In this document: positions 17,631 through 27,277 of the stretch, piece after piece
How positions within the stretch are numbered: the stretch's first letter is position 1
How the letters are laid out: every line of letters starts with the position of its first letter
Assembly: GCA_027485915.1 (NCBI GenBank)
Contig: JAIXQA010000023.1
Coordinates: 1 to 64,000 of the forward strand
Source: Alphaproteobacteria bacterium
GTDB lineage: Bacteria; Pseudomonadota; Alphaproteobacteria; Caulobacterales; Aquidulcibacteraceae
Length of the DNA: 64,000 nt
Reading direction: 5' to 3'
The notes under the pieces: model-generated
What the model was told of the DNA's origin: nothing
What the model saw: the letters and a program-made list of their open reading frames with translations, nothing else
The model's database searches: none
Program-made: the position numbers and the translations under genes

Positions 17631-18707
17631 TTAGCGGAGCTGGATGACCTCTTTGGGTGCCGCCATCGCCCGTCGAATCCAGCCTAGATGCGATGACACG
17701 CGTGTGTAAACGCCGGGATTTCCGGGAATGGCACAACCTATTCCCCAACTGACAATACCAACTTGCACCGCGATGGTACGCTGGCTCGCATAGTGGTAAA
17801 CCTTGGTATTCAAAGGCCCACCACTATCACCTTGGCAGGCATCGCGTCCTGGGCCAATTGCGCAAATCACACTGGCATTGATCCGGTTCGGGCTCTTAAG
17901 TGCTTGGGCGCAAAACTCATTTGGCATGCGTTTAAGTTGAAAGCCCAAGAGACTTTTTGAATTGCGTCCATCCGGCCCTACAGAAGTTACGCCCCATCCC
18001 ATGGTGATGAGGTCCTCTTCGGGCTTTAGACGAGGCCCTTCTTGCAAGCTCCCATGTAAGGCGATGGGCTCAATACCAAGCTCGCGAAGCGGTGTAGGCT
18101 CATCCCGCGTATCGACAAAATGCACGAGCGCAATGTCGTTGAGCTTTGTCTTCGGGTCATAATCTTGATGAACAATGGCGCGATCAATTTTGAAGGCGAC
18201 ACCTTCAGAGACTGAGAGATCGCCAACCCCGAGCCGGACGGTCAGTCCATAGCGCTGCATCTCGTCACGCTTAATGCAATGAGCCGCTGTCAGGACCCAG
18301 TTTGGCGCAATCAGAGACCCGCCGCAGAGGTGATTAAGCTCCCAAAGAGGATATTTACGAAGGGTCGCGGCACTATATTCTGAGGCGGGGATGTTGGTTG
18401 ATAGCTGGGCCTGCCAAGGCGCTTGGTCCTTATTGAGAAAAACCCCCCCAATACCGCGTCGAACGCAGTTTCTTTTGCTCCCGTCGAGAAACCAAGTGCA
18501 TCCTTCAAGAACATCTAAATTGTCAAAGGGTGCCACTTCGAAGTCATTATCCGCTCCGCCTTGAACATTTTCCGGTAAAATGAGCGGCGCATCTTGGTCG
18601 ATTATCTGGGCAAAGGCTGTTGAGCTACTCGCCACAACGGCCAAGCCAGCTGCACCTAATAGACGCACAAAAAGAGCTGAGGCTTTTATGGACATAAAGT
18701 TACTCAC
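17631..18707 (-). CDS. Secreted trypsin-like serine protease (S1 family)
   Basis: A 358-residue chymotrypsin-fold protease exported by a signal peptide (about residues 1-33, ending AFA). The catalytic triad is visible: His143 in LTAAHC, Asp191 in NDIALV and Ser295 in GDSGGPL. Cysteine pairs around His143 and Ser295 fit the usual S1 disulfides, so it should act in the periplasm or outside. About 90 residues precede the protease domain and could be a propeptide. The target is unknown. It is divergent from the SLOG-SLATT gene across 213 bases. Confidence 0.9.
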   Translation of the reverse strand: MSNFMSIKASALFVRLLGAAGLAVVASSSTAFAQIIDQDAPLILPENVQGGADNDFEVAPFDNLDVLEGCTWFLDGSKRNCVRRGIGGVFLNKDQAPWQAQLSTNIPASEYSAATLRKYPLWELNHLCGGSLIAPNWVLTAAHCIKRDEMQRYGLTVRLGVGDLSVSEGVAFKIDRAIVHQDYDPKTKLNDIALVHFVDTRDEPTPLRELGIEPIALHGSLQEGPRLKPEEDLITMGWGVTSVGPDGRNSKSLLGFQLKRMPNEFCAQALKSPNRINASVICAIGPGRDACQGDSGGPLNTKVYHYASQRTIAVQVGIVSWGIGCAIPGNPGVYTRVSSHLGWIRRAMAAPKEVIQLR

Positions 18708-18920
18708 GGGCGATTGAATGGTCGTAGACTATTGATCACGGCGCTGGAAAAGCAAGATGCAAAAGGCCTAAATCGGTCTGACTAAGCCCTCGACGAGAGC
18801 ATTAGGCTCCTGTAACGCTGGAGTGAGGGTTTTATTCTAGGTTGGATGTCGAAGTGGTTCGAATGGATGTTTTAGTTTGGCGACACAGCAGCCCCGGAGC
18901 ACATATAGCAAGAGGCAGTT

Positions 18921-20975
18921 ATGTCTCGGACGCAAATTGGCTGGCTTGTTTCAATGGCTAAAACTGCGGCATTTTCGGCCCCTCCGGCGCCCTCTATCCG
19001 CCTTTGTATTGGCGTTACCGGTCATCGCGAAGCCAATCCTGCATTTTCTGTCAATCGCAAAGCAATTGAAGAAGCCCTATGTCAAGCGTTCGATTTGTTT
19101 GATGGTGTGGTCGCCGAGGAGCGTGCTGCCAACCCTTCAAAGGTCGTTGCAGCAACCCGGATGCATTCGCTTTTGGTAGATGGGTTGGACCAGATTGCTG
19201 CTCGCCAAGCTAAGGACCGCGATTGGGAATTGGTGGCACCTCTGCCATTTGGCCGTAAGCTCAACACCGCGATTAATGCGCATCCAGCAAATGTTGAGGA
19301 GGCTCGCTTTTTGCTCTGTGGCGATGGGGCCTGCTCCAAGCCAACTCAAGATCGGGCGGCGACGATAAATGGCCTAGTTGATGGGGCCCGACTGTTTGAA
19401 TTGGCGGACCGAGATGCTCTGATCGAGCCCCTTTTTCTTGCGAAGCTTTCGGCTCCAACCGATGTTAATGCCGCACAAGCATACTCATTTGCCGCCTCCG
19501 AACGTGTCGCCTTGGCTGCGCAAGTGATGATTGAGCAATCGGATATGGTGGTAGGCGTTTGGGACGGAGCCAGTACCAGCTTTGTTGGCGGTACCGGTCA
19601 TACGATTGCACTGGCTCTATCAATGGGCACCCCTGTCTTGTGGATTGATGCGCGCAACCCTAGAAGTTGGCGTATCCTACAAGTTCCAGAGCATTTGGCG
19701 GCCTTACCGCATCTGCCCGGTGAGGCCAATCAACCCACCAAAGAGTTGCGTGCGCTGGTTGAGTCTGTAATGCGTCCAACTCCAGGTAAGGCCAAGTCTG
19801 TAAAAGGCGATCATGAAGAAGGCCTTCGGGCACTCGATTCAGAGAAGTGGCGACCTAAGAGCCAATTTCTGTGGCATGGGTATCGCCGTGTGGAGGCGCT
19901 ATTCGGTTCGGACCGTATCGGTGACCGCTTCCGCAATCTGACGGTCACTTATGAAACCCCTGATGCGATTTTGACTGGCAGCGGCCATTCACAAACTGAA
20001 GCCGCTCGAAATCTGTTGCAGCAAGACCCCCACTTTGCCTCAAAAATTTCGACCGACATCCTAAAACGTCTATCTTGGGCCGATGGAATCTCGTCGCATT
20101 TGTCGGACGCTTATCGGGGCGGCATGGTTCTGAACTTTTTGTTCGGTGCCTTTGCCGTTGTGGGTGGCATTGCCTACCTGCCGATAGCATCAAGTGAGCA
20201 GAAATGGATTTTTGCTGGTTTTGAACTTGTACTACTGGCCGGCATTCTGGCAATCACTTGGGTGGGGCAGAAACGGCGCTGGCATCGACGTTGGTTTGAG
20301 ACGCGGCGTGTTGCCGAATACCTGCGCCACGCAACGATTCTGCTGACCCTCGGTGTAGCCCGCCCTAGCGGCCGGTGGCCGCGCGGCATACAAACATCCT
20401 GGCCTGAATGGTATGTCCGCCATGGGTTGCGCGATGTCGGGCTTCCGCAGGTGACCATAACCTCAGCTTACTTGCGGATCGCGCTTGCTGACCTCGTCCT
20501 GCGCCACGTCACGTCGCAAAGCGCCTATCATCGGCAAAAAGCGAAACGTCTGCACAAAACACACCATCGCCTAGACCAGTTGTCCGAGACCCTCTTCACT
20601 CTCGCTGTTGTTTCAGTTTCACTTTATCTGGGCCTAAAACTCGCCGGTACGGCACATGTGATTGATAAGGAAGTTGCAAGCCATTTTTCAAAGCTATTCA
20701 CCTTTCTCGGTGTCTTTTTACCAACCTTCGGCGGCGCGATCGCGTCAATCCGATACTTCGGTGACTTTGAGCGCTTCTCAGCGATTTCAGAAGTCACAGC
20801 CGAGAAGCTGGATGTGATCGCTGAAAGAGGCGCAATTTTACTTGCTGGGCCTGAGGAGTTGATCTCTTACGCACAAGTCGCGGAACTCGCCCATGCGACT
20901 GATGATGTGGTAGTGAGCGAGATTGAGAATTGGCAATCTGTCTTTGGTGGGAAAAGCATCACAGTACCGGTCTAA
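18921..20975 (+). CDS. SLOG-type nucleotide sensor fused to SLATT-like membrane domain
   Basis: A 684-residue protein in two halves. Residues about 25-285 look like a SLOG Rossmann domain: GVTGHR at 31-36, then SDMVVGVWDG and the nucleotide-binding FVGGTGHTIALAL at about 221-232. Residues about 395-640 hold two pairs of membrane helices (402-423, 429-448, 557-576, 591-611) with an intervening basic helical stretch (RRWHRRWFETRRVAEYLRH), the layout of SLATT/DUF4231 domains. Known theory (Burroughs and Aravind) proposes SLATT proteins as pore-forming effectors triggered by SLOG-bound nucleotides. No nucleotide synthetase is adjacent. Confidence 0.7.
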   Translation: MSRTQIGWLVSMAKTAAFSAPPAPSIRLCIGVTGHREANPAFSVNRKAIEEALCQAFDLFDGVVAEERAANPSKVVAATRMHSLLVDGLDQIAARQAKDRDWELVAPLPFGRKLNTAINAHPANVEEARFLLCGDGACSKPTQDRAATINGLVDGARLFELADRDALIEPLFLAKLSAPTDVNAAQAYSFAASERVALAAQVMIEQSDMVVGVWDGASTSFVGGTGHTIALALSMGTPVLWIDARNPRSWRILQVPEHLAALPHLPGEANQPTKELRALVESVMRPTPGKAKSVKGDHEEGLRALDSEKWRPKSQFLWHGYRRVEALFGSDRIGDRFRNLTVTYETPDAILTGSGHSQTEAARNLLQQDPHFASKISTDILKRLSWADGISSHLSDAYRGGMVLNFLFGAFAVVGGIAYLPIASSEQKWIFAGFELVLLAGILAITWVGQKRRWHRRWFETRRVAEYLRHATILLTLGVARPSGRWPRGIQTSWPEWYVRHGLRDVGLPQVTITSAYLRIALADLVLRHVTSQSAYHRQKAKRLHKTHHRLDQLSETLFTLAVVSVSLYLGLKLAGTAHVIDKEVASHFSKLFTFLGVFLPTFGGAIASIRYFGDFERFSAISEVTAEKLDVIAERGAILLAGPEELISYAQVAELAHATDDVVVSEIENWQSVFGGKSITVPV

Positions 20976-21190
20976 TAAATACGTGGTTTTCACCGATTTT
21001 CAGAGCTTATTTCTCCTGTTTGAGTTCAAATATTTTAATATCAATGCTTTAGCATGGTTCGGATTGATAAGTTCCAATCAAAGCTTTTTACTTGATGTTT
21101 ATGGTTTTGCCTTAAGTGTGGCGTTCGTGGAGAAAGGCATCTCGTTCAGAAGATGCCGTCTCACGTGCGCATGTCAGAAGGAAGAGTCCG

Positions 21191-21361
21191 TTGAAAAAGT
21201 TTATGCAAAAGTTTCGGAAGGGCGAATCTGGGGCGACGGCCATTGAATATGGTCTGATCGCAGCTTTGATCGCCGTCGTGCTGATCACCTCTTTGGGGCG
21301 TCTCGGCAACAATATTAGCCTCCGCTTCAACAGCATCGGCACAGCGGTCGGTAGCCGCTAA
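21191..21361 (+). CDS. Flp/Fap-type pilin
   Basis: A 56-residue type IVb pilin. It has the short basic leader ending in Gly, then ATAIEYGLIAALIAVVLI, with Glu five residues after the cleavage Gly as required by TadV-type prepilin peptidases. TTG at 21191 is chosen because AAGGAAG lies 6-7 bases upstream and the leader has normal length; the open frame further upstream (to 21116) would be abnormally long. No tad assembly genes are beside it. A strong terminator follows. Confidence 0.85.
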   Translation: MKKFMQKFRKGESGATAIEYGLIAALIAVVLITSLGRLGNNISLRFNSIGTAVGSR

Positions 21362-21402
21362 ATATGGCTCGAGCCAATCGGCTTGTGATCCACAAAAAAT
21401 AA

Positions 21403-21428
21403 AAAACGGGGCCGATGGGCCCCGTTTT
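21403..21428. terminator. Bidirectional terminator
   Basis: Perfect 11-bp stem AAAACGGGGCC / GGCCCCGTTTT with loop GATG; T-run on one strand and A-run on the other, so it can end both the pilin transcript and the converging TonB-receptor transcript. Confidence 0.9.
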
Positions 21429-21459
21429 CGTTTGTGCTATGTTCCTATGCCTCCAGGCT

Positions 21460-24441
21460 TTAGAATTCATATTCGAGACTGAGCGTAAAGGCCCGACCAC
21501 GTGGGTCAGCCACCCGTGGGTCCCATGAGCTGCCGCTGCCCAAGTCTGAGTCATAGTTCAAGGTGAATGGTGGATCTTCGTTCAACAAATTCTTGATGCC
21601 ACCGGTGATCACCATGTTTTTGATCCCGCGATAGGTTACCGTGGTGTTATAGGTGGTATAGCTTTTTACGCGTTGTTGATAATTGGCTGGAACGACGACG
21701 CCCGATGCAATGCCCAGATAGCTGGCATTATCCAAATAGCTTGGACGATAGGATTGCGACAATGTCGCCGCCCAATCACCGCGGCTCAGAGTGACATAGG
21801 CATTATGCCGCCAAGACAGGGTTAGGTCTTGAAAACGCGTCCATCTATCTACTTCGTTCGCACCATAGGCGGCTGATGGCAGTAGCTTCGACTGGCGGTT
21901 GATGATGTGCGTGCCGTCGAGAGCTGCGCTCCACTTGGTGCCTAGGATCTCGCCGCTGTTACGCAAACCGATTTCCAGCCCCTCCATCAAACTGCCACCA
22001 GCATTCAGGATCCGACGATCGATGACAGCAATTCGGCCCGACACGGGGTCCCGAACGAACTTGCTTTCGAAGTCGGCATAGTTTTGTTGCAGCTGGGTGC
22101 GGGTCAGAGAGGCAATTGTACCGGTCCGCTCAATCCGCCACCAATCCACCGTAGCAGAGGCATTCTTGGCGAACTTCAGCACGAAGCCCACCGAGAGATT
22201 CTCAGCTTCTTCAGGGCCAAGGCTCAAGTTGCCGCCAGTCAGTTCCCGAACAGGGCCAAGATCCAAGATATTGCCGCAGCCTGGCAAGGTCGAAACAACC
22301 AAGGTCGGGCAAGTCTTTGGATCAACCACTGCGGAACCCAAAGCTAAGTCTGCAGCTGTCACCCCATTATAGATTTGGTTGAATGAAGGCACACGGAAAC
22401 CTGTGCTGTACGAACCGCGGAAGGTTAGCATCTCAAACGGGCTATATCGGAACGAATATTTTGGATTGGTTGTCCGGCCAAACCCATCATATTCGTCGAC
22501 CCGACCAGCGATGGTGAATTCGAGATTGTCCAAAACCGGCAAGAAGATTTCGGCAAACATCGCCTTCACGTCGCGGCTAACATTGGCCAGCGCATTGGCA
22601 TCATCAAACGGCGCACCCAAAATGTTAGCCCGCTCTGCCGCAACCCGCCGGTCGCCGTTAAAGGCATATTCTTCAGTTCGGAAATCGACGCCAATAGCCG
22701 CATAGGCTTTGCCGCCCGGGAGCTCAAAGAGCGGACCAGACATCGAACCATCAAACTGGGTCACAGTAAACTTACCGCCAAACAGTCTGACTCCGCGCGC
22801 AGAGGCGGTCTCCAATGCTGCCAAGGCTGCGGCCGATTGCTGCTCGCCGGGCAAAAGGAATGGATTCAGGACGCCAGAGTTGAAGACATTGACGATGCCA
22901 TTGTTCCGTTGAACACCATTCACCGTGAAGGCATTGCGGTAATAATAGCCGCTACCCAATGTCGATTCTGCTTCACTGGTCGCCTGGGAAGCGCCCACGC
23001 GATAGTTCCAGTCCCAAAATGGCAATGGACCATCGGCACCTACAAAGTAGCGGCTGGTCTTGGTATTTGTGCTCACTTCACGACGGCCGCATTCAATGCA
23101 ACGCCAGCGCATGGCGATCGGCAAGTTCAAAGCCCGACGGGCAGCCAAGGCCGTATCTGTTGGGAAAGCTGCGACCAAGGCATTTGCGATACGGTCGTAA
23201 ACCGCCGCATTGACGCCAGGGATCCGGAAGTAAGCAAAGTTCAGTGAAGTCGAATCCGGACCCGAAATAGCTGTCGCGTTTGGTGTCAACTGGATATGCG
23301 AGAAGCGGTTGTCCGTCGTCGCGTCAGAAGCGGTAAATTCACCGACAATCTCATGTTTACCGAAACGATAAACTGCGCGAACAAGACCGTTCAAAGTCTC
23401 CTGCTGTTGCTGGATACTCGCTTGTTCACCAGAGTCCCATGAACAAGCCAAACTGGCTGTTACGGAGTTGGTTGGCGAGAACCAGATTTGCTCTGCATAA
23501 TCGTCCATATCTTTAATGGCGGAACAACCAAGGCCTCCTGGCAAAGCCAAAGGATTGACGCCATTGGTATAACGCAGTGTGGTGGAGCCCGGGACAAGTG
23601 GTGCAGTTGCGGTGGTGCCCAACAAAGTCCCGTTTGGTGTGAACGGTGACGTGGCTGACGTCGTCAGCGGGAAAATCGTCCCAAAAGGTGTGCCGCGTGT
23701 GTCGGGTGAAAGACCACGGTTGATCTGGAACGTATCAATAAAGTCGCGTTCACTAGCCAGCAATTCGTCATTTTTGCGATAGCTGACGGCTCCCATAATG
23801 TTGAAGTTCTGTGTCGAGATATCCCCATAACCGCCCATCAAGGAGGCCTGATAAATATTGCCGCCACCTGCTTCGGTCACATCTGTAAAGATGCGAGCGT
23901 TTAGGCCCTGAAAGTCAGTCTTGGTTATAAAATTCATGACGCCGCCAATGGCATCTGTTCCATAGATGGCCGAAGCCCCGTCCTTAAGAACATCGACGCG
24001 TTGCATAGCTGCAATCGGCAATTGGTTGATATCAACCGCGCCGCCATTGATCCCGTGCGCCGCAACGCGGCGGCCGTTGAGCAAGATCAGGGTACCTGCA
24101 GAGCCTTGACCACGTAAGTTGGCGAACGAACCGCCACGTGCGCCGCGGTTTTCTGTAACGTCCGCGTTGGATGCGAGATTGTCGATCCCTGCGACGTTGG
24201 CGGTAAGATAGGCAATCAATTGCTCAGGACTGGAGATGCCTTCGCGCTTCAAATCTTCCCGGCCGACAATCTGAAGCGGTAAGGCACTGGTCTCAACTTG
24301 GCGGCGAATACTGGACCCTGTGACAATAATCGTCTCGACCGGTTTGGCTTCAGGTGCTGGCGTGCTTGTGGCCGTCTGTGCCAAGGCGGGCCCTGCCAAG
24401 CATGTTATCAAGCCGACTTGTGCCCAATTGCGAAGTTTCAT
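21460..24441 (-). CDS. TonB-dependent outer-membrane receptor
   Basis: A 993-residue receptor importing a ligand across the outer membrane. The signal peptide ends ALAQ near residue 22; a TonB box-like ETIIVTGSSIRR follows; the plug domain runs to about 170 (LRGQGSAGTLILLNGRRV, DGASAIYGTDAIGGVMNF); the rest is a beta barrel ending in the aromatic LEYEF. The large extracellular loops contain several Cys residues (one CIECGRR cluster) that may be disulfide-linked. The substrate cannot be read; long receptors of this class often take peptides or oligosaccharides. Transcribed alone toward the bidirectional terminator. Confidence 0.93.
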   Translation of the reverse strand: MKLRNWAQVGLITCLAGPALAQTATSTPAPEAKPVETIIVTGSSIRRQVETSALPLQIVGREDLKREGISSPEQLIAYLTANVAGIDNLASNADVTENRGARGGSFANLRGQGSAGTLILLNGRRVAAHGINGGAVDINQLPIAAMQRVDVLKDGASAIYGTDAIGGVMNFITKTDFQGLNARIFTDVTEAGGGNIYQASLMGGYGDISTQNFNIMGAVSYRKNDELLASERDFIDTFQINRGLSPDTRGTPFGTIFPLTTSATSPFTPNGTLLGTTATAPLVPGSTTLRYTNGVNPLALPGGLGCSAIKDMDDYAEQIWFSPTNSVTASLACSWDSGEQASIQQQQETLNGLVRAVYRFGKHEIVGEFTASDATTDNRFSHIQLTPNATAISGPDSTSLNFAYFRIPGVNAAVYDRIANALVAAFPTDTALAARRALNLPIAMRWRCIECGRREVSTNTKTSRYFVGADGPLPFWDWNYRVGASQATSEAESTLGSGYYYRNAFTVNGVQRNNGIVNVFNSGVLNPFLLPGEQQSAAALAALETASARGVRLFGGKFTVTQFDGSMSGPLFELPGGKAYAAIGVDFRTEEYAFNGDRRVAAERANILGAPFDDANALANVSRDVKAMFAEIFLPVLDNLEFTIAGRVDEYDGFGRTTNPKYSFRYSPFEMLTFRGSYSTGFRVPSFNQIYNGVTAADLALGSAVVDPKTCPTLVVSTLPGCGNILDLGPVRELTGGNLSLGPEEAENLSVGFVLKFAKNASATVDWWRIERTGTIASLTRTQLQQNYADFESKFVRDPVSGRIAVIDRRILNAGGSLMEGLEIGLRNSGEILGTKWSAALDGTHIINRQSKLLPSAAYGANEVDRWTRFQDLTLSWRHNAYVTLSRGDWAATLSQSYRPSYLDNASYLGIASGVVVPANYQQRVKSYTTYNTTVTYRGIKNMVITGGIKNLLNEDPPFTLNYDSDLGSGSSWDPRVADPRGRAFTLSLEYEF

Positions 24442-24727
24442 GGCGTATTCTCCTAACGCTCAACGCGAAAACATCAAAAATGAGGGAATTTCGGCCACGA
24501 CCGCTTTGCCTGTAACTGCCGATGCCCCCATCAGAAAGGATATACTAATCTCGTGTTGCGCAGCGGCGCAAGCACTGGGGCGAACTCATCGGAGTCATTC
24601 CGGTGCGCAATCGGCCAAACTTCAGTGACATGCGGTCATGAGACATAAATTTCTCAAGAATGAGTGCAAAAATGACACATGCCATGCTTCAGTTGTGGGC
24701 ATCTATCCACTTGAAGCCGTTGGTGTT

Positions 24728-25522
24728 CTAGATTGCGGTGCCAATGACATGCCCGATTCCGGCTGTTAGGGCCATGGCTAACGCCCCCCAGAACGTTACG
24801 CGGACAACTGCTGGTAAGGGCTTAGCCCCGCCGGTTGCGGCCCCAAGTCCGCCCAACAGGCCTAGAAATGCCAGCGCGCCAATTGAAACGGCTGGAATGA
24901 TCATCGAGGATGGGACTAGGATGATGGTCGCCAAAGGCAGAGCTGCCCCAACACTAAAGGTGGCCGCAGAGGTCAGGGCGGCCTGGATTGGCTTGGCGGT
25001 GGTGTGTTCGCTAATCCCCAATTCATCGCGGGTATGAGCTGCCAAAGCATCATGGGCGGTCATTTGGACGGCAACCTGCTGGGCCAACTCCTTTTCCAGC
25101 CCTCGAGCGACATAAATTGCCGTCAGTTCCGCAAGTTCATGGTCGGGTGTATCAATCAGCTCTTGCCGCTCTTTCGATATGTCCGCCGCTTCGCTATCGG
25201 CTTGAGAGCTGACGGAAACATACTCGCCCGCCGCCATGGACATCGCACCAGCCACGAGGCCTGCTACGCCAGTAAGAAGGATTGAGTCTCGGGTTGCTGC
25301 AGCTGCCGCAACGCCAACGATCAGGCTGGCGGTTGAAACAATTCCATCATTGGCACCTAGAACGGCTGCGCGAAGCCAACCAATCCGAGCAATGGCGTGA
25401 CGTTCGATATGTCCATGATAACGTGCCATTGGCTTCTCATCCTTGTTCAGGCGATTGTGAAAATCTGTTTGCGCTAGTTTTTTGGCCTCGTCGAGCAAAG
25501 TTAGCCACAATGGCCGCGGCAT
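24728..25522 (-). CDS. VIT1/CCC1 family membrane transporter
   Basis: A 264-residue protein of the vacuolar iron transporter family, which moves Fe2+ or Mn2+ across membranes. WLRAAVLGANDGIVSTASLIVGVA and SMAAGEYVSVSSQ are signature segments of the first membrane helices; a charged cytoplasmic loop of about 70 residues (DHELAELTAIYVARGL) separates them from the last three helices, as usual. The start at 25522 has AGGA 4 bases away; an internal ATG at 25429 would give a length (233) closer to the family and is a real alternative. Confidence 0.88.
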   Translation of the reverse strand: MPRPLWLTLLDEAKKLAQTDFHNRLNKDEKPMARYHGHIERHAIARIGWLRAAVLGANDGIVSTASLIVGVAAAAATRDSILLTGVAGLVAGAMSMAAGEYVSVSSQADSEAADISKERQELIDTPDHELAELTAIYVARGLEKELAQQVAVQMTAHDALAAHTRDELGISEHTTAKPIQAALTSAATFSVGAALPLATIILVPSSMIIPAVSIGALAFLGLLGGLGAATGGAKPLPAVVRVTFWGALAMALTAGIGHVIGTAI

Positions 25523-25604
25523 TTAGTCCTAACCAGGGTGAGGGTTTCATTCTCAACGCATTGGTGTCTAAACTGGTGGTCTCAAGTTCTGAAGGCCGCA
25601 CCGT

Positions 25605-26180
25605 ATGATACCAATACATTTAGACCCAGCACAGACCCGGATAGGCCTTGTCGGGCGCGGTACATTGGCTGTGCGGCGATTGGGCTGGTTTCAGGGTTTA
25701 GGTTCGACGCCTTTTATTTTCTCCGATCGACCTGAGCCAGAATTTGCCTCCGCCGCGGGCGAGGCGTTGATCTCCCGACTTCCCAATTCCGATGATCTGG
25801 CGAACTTGCAGGTCTTGTGGATAGCCGACCTAGAACCCGCCGAGGCAGAGGTTCTAGGCGCGGCAGCACGCGCGGCCAAAGTCCTTCTCAACACTGAAGA
25901 CGTGCTTCCATTGTGCGATTTCCATACGCCGGCGATTGTTCGTCGTGGACGCTTGGTCTTGAGCGCAGGAACGGGGGGCGGAAGTCCAGCTGCTGCCTCA
26001 TATGTGCGCGAGCGCCTCACCGCAGCCTTCCCAGACGCTTGGGCAGACATGCTTGAAACCTTAACGGCTGAACGTCTGATCCAAAAGCAGGCCGGGGCCA
26101 GCATGGCTGAGATGCGCCAAGCGGCCTTTGAAAAGCTGGTGGCTACTTTCGGGCCGCCTGATCCGTCCGCTCCAAGCTAA
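25605..26180 (+). CDS. Precorrin-2 dehydrogenase-like protein (CysG-N/Met8 domain)
   Basis: A 191-residue protein resembling the NAD-dependent precorrin-2 dehydrogenase/ferrochelatase half of siroheme synthase. Supporting segments are the N-terminal Rossmann start (GLVGRGTLAVRRLGW), LLNTEDVLPLCDFHTPAIVRRG and LSAGTGGGSPAAASYVRERL, which parallel the D-LCDFH-PAIV and S-TGG-SP motifs of CysG. The glycine-rich loop is less regular than usual (GRGTLAVRR in place of GGG-VA-RK). No uroporphyrinogen methyltransferase is adjacent. Its end overlaps the convergent VOC gene by 4 bases. Confidence 0.75.
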   Translation: MIPIHLDPAQTRIGLVGRGTLAVRRLGWFQGLGSTPFIFSDRPEPEFASAAGEALISRLPNSDDLANLQVLWIADLEPAEAEVLGAAARAAKVLLNTEDVLPLCDFHTPAIVRRGRLVLSAGTGGGSPAAASYVRERLTAAFPDAWADMLETLTAERLIQKQAGASMAEMRQAAFEKLVATFGPPDPSAPS

Positions 26181-27214
26181 GGCAAGACTTCAAAGGCCTC
26201 GACGATCCCGCCGTTGGGGGATTGGACCCAAGCGGTTTTCACCCGTCCGTAAGGCTGCAGGCGGCTGGCTTGATCGCTAGTTGTAACCTGAATGCCTTTT
26301 TCTCGTACCTTGAGGGCCCAAGCATCCAGATTGGCCACGGGCAATCGTAGAGCGACAATCCCGCGATTGGCGAAACTTGCACGTGGGGCATGATCGACGC
26401 CTTCAAGACCATCAAAGCGCATTAATTCAACACGGCCATCTTCGCTTTGGCTTTCCCACAGAATCCCGGATCGACGTGGGATTTGGGTCGACAAATTTAC
26501 TGGCAAACCGAAATTCGTTGCGACCGGCGTCATATCCTCATAACTTCCGATGAACCATGCGCCAAACCCTAGACCCTCTTGGAAGAAAGCCCGCTCCGCT
26601 TCAAAATCCTTCACCATGGTCATCACATTGAACACGCGGCTGATACCCTTTATCGTCTCCCAGCCTTCCAGCTTCGGTACCAACCGCTCATAGATCGACA
26701 CATTCACGCCATCTGGCCCGCGGATCACCACATTGCGCAATTGAACGCCGCCAAAGCTAAATTCTTGCGGGCTATTATAGGCGGTCCATCCCCTCGCGAT
26801 TGCTTTGTTATAAATTGTCGTTGCGTCGCGAGAGCGGGTCATCAAAGAGAACCAGCCCCCGGGGTCCCAAGCCTGTGCAGCGGGCCTAATTGGCACCGAG
26901 GTGACACCTTTCAAAGTTACAAGCCGGACCCAACCTTTGCCATCGCCCTCGTTCATCAGCAATACCTCAGTCCCGGTAACGCTGGGCGGCAGTTTCCAAG
27001 CCTTCAAAATATTGGGATCGATGCGACCACGTGATGCAACTTTCCAGCCCGCGTCCTCGGTGAAGAAGGTGACCCAAGGTGCCGGGTCCGAGACATGGAC
27101 CAGAACTTCTTGCCAGCCCTTGCCAATTTCAGGCTGCACAGGCTTGGCGGGTGCTGGAAAAGGTGAAACCCAGAAGGTCACAATCGACAAAATGGCAAAG
27201 AGGATCGTCCGCAT
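26177..27214 (-). CDS. Exported protein with two VOC (glyoxalase-like) modules
   Basis: A 345-residue protein with an N-terminal signal peptide (hydrophobic residues 3-22, ending PAKP). Two vicinal-oxygen-chelate type repeats are visible: one around residues 35-175 (EVLVHVSDPAPWVTFF) and another from about 190 (RVFNVMTMVKDFEAERAFF) to the end (WVQSPNGGIVEAFE). VOC proteins bind metals and act as lyases, dioxygenases or resistance proteins; the metal ligands are not obvious and no substrate can be assigned. Transcribed alone. Confidence 0.7.
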   Translation of the reverse strand: MRTILFAILSIVTFWVSPFPAPAKPVQPEIGKGWQEVLVHVSDPAPWVTFFTEDAGWKVASRGRIDPNILKAWKLPPSVTGTEVLLMNEGDGKGWVRLVTLKGVTSVPIRPAAQAWDPGGWFSLMTRSRDATTIYNKAIARGWTAYNSPQEFSFGGVQLRNVVIRGPDGVNVSIYERLVPKLEGWETIKGISRVFNVMTMVKDFEAERAFFQEGLGFGAWFIGSYEDMTPVATNFGLPVNLSTQIPRRSGILWESQSEDGRVELMRFDGLEGVDHAPRASFANRGIVALRLPVANLDAWALKVREKGIQVTTSDQASRLQPYGRVKTAWVQSPNGGIVEAFEVLP

Positions 27215-27277
27215 CGCTTCACTCTAACGAGGCTTTCTGTGAAGTCGAGCGTGGATTTTGCTGCCTAGGCGGATCGC

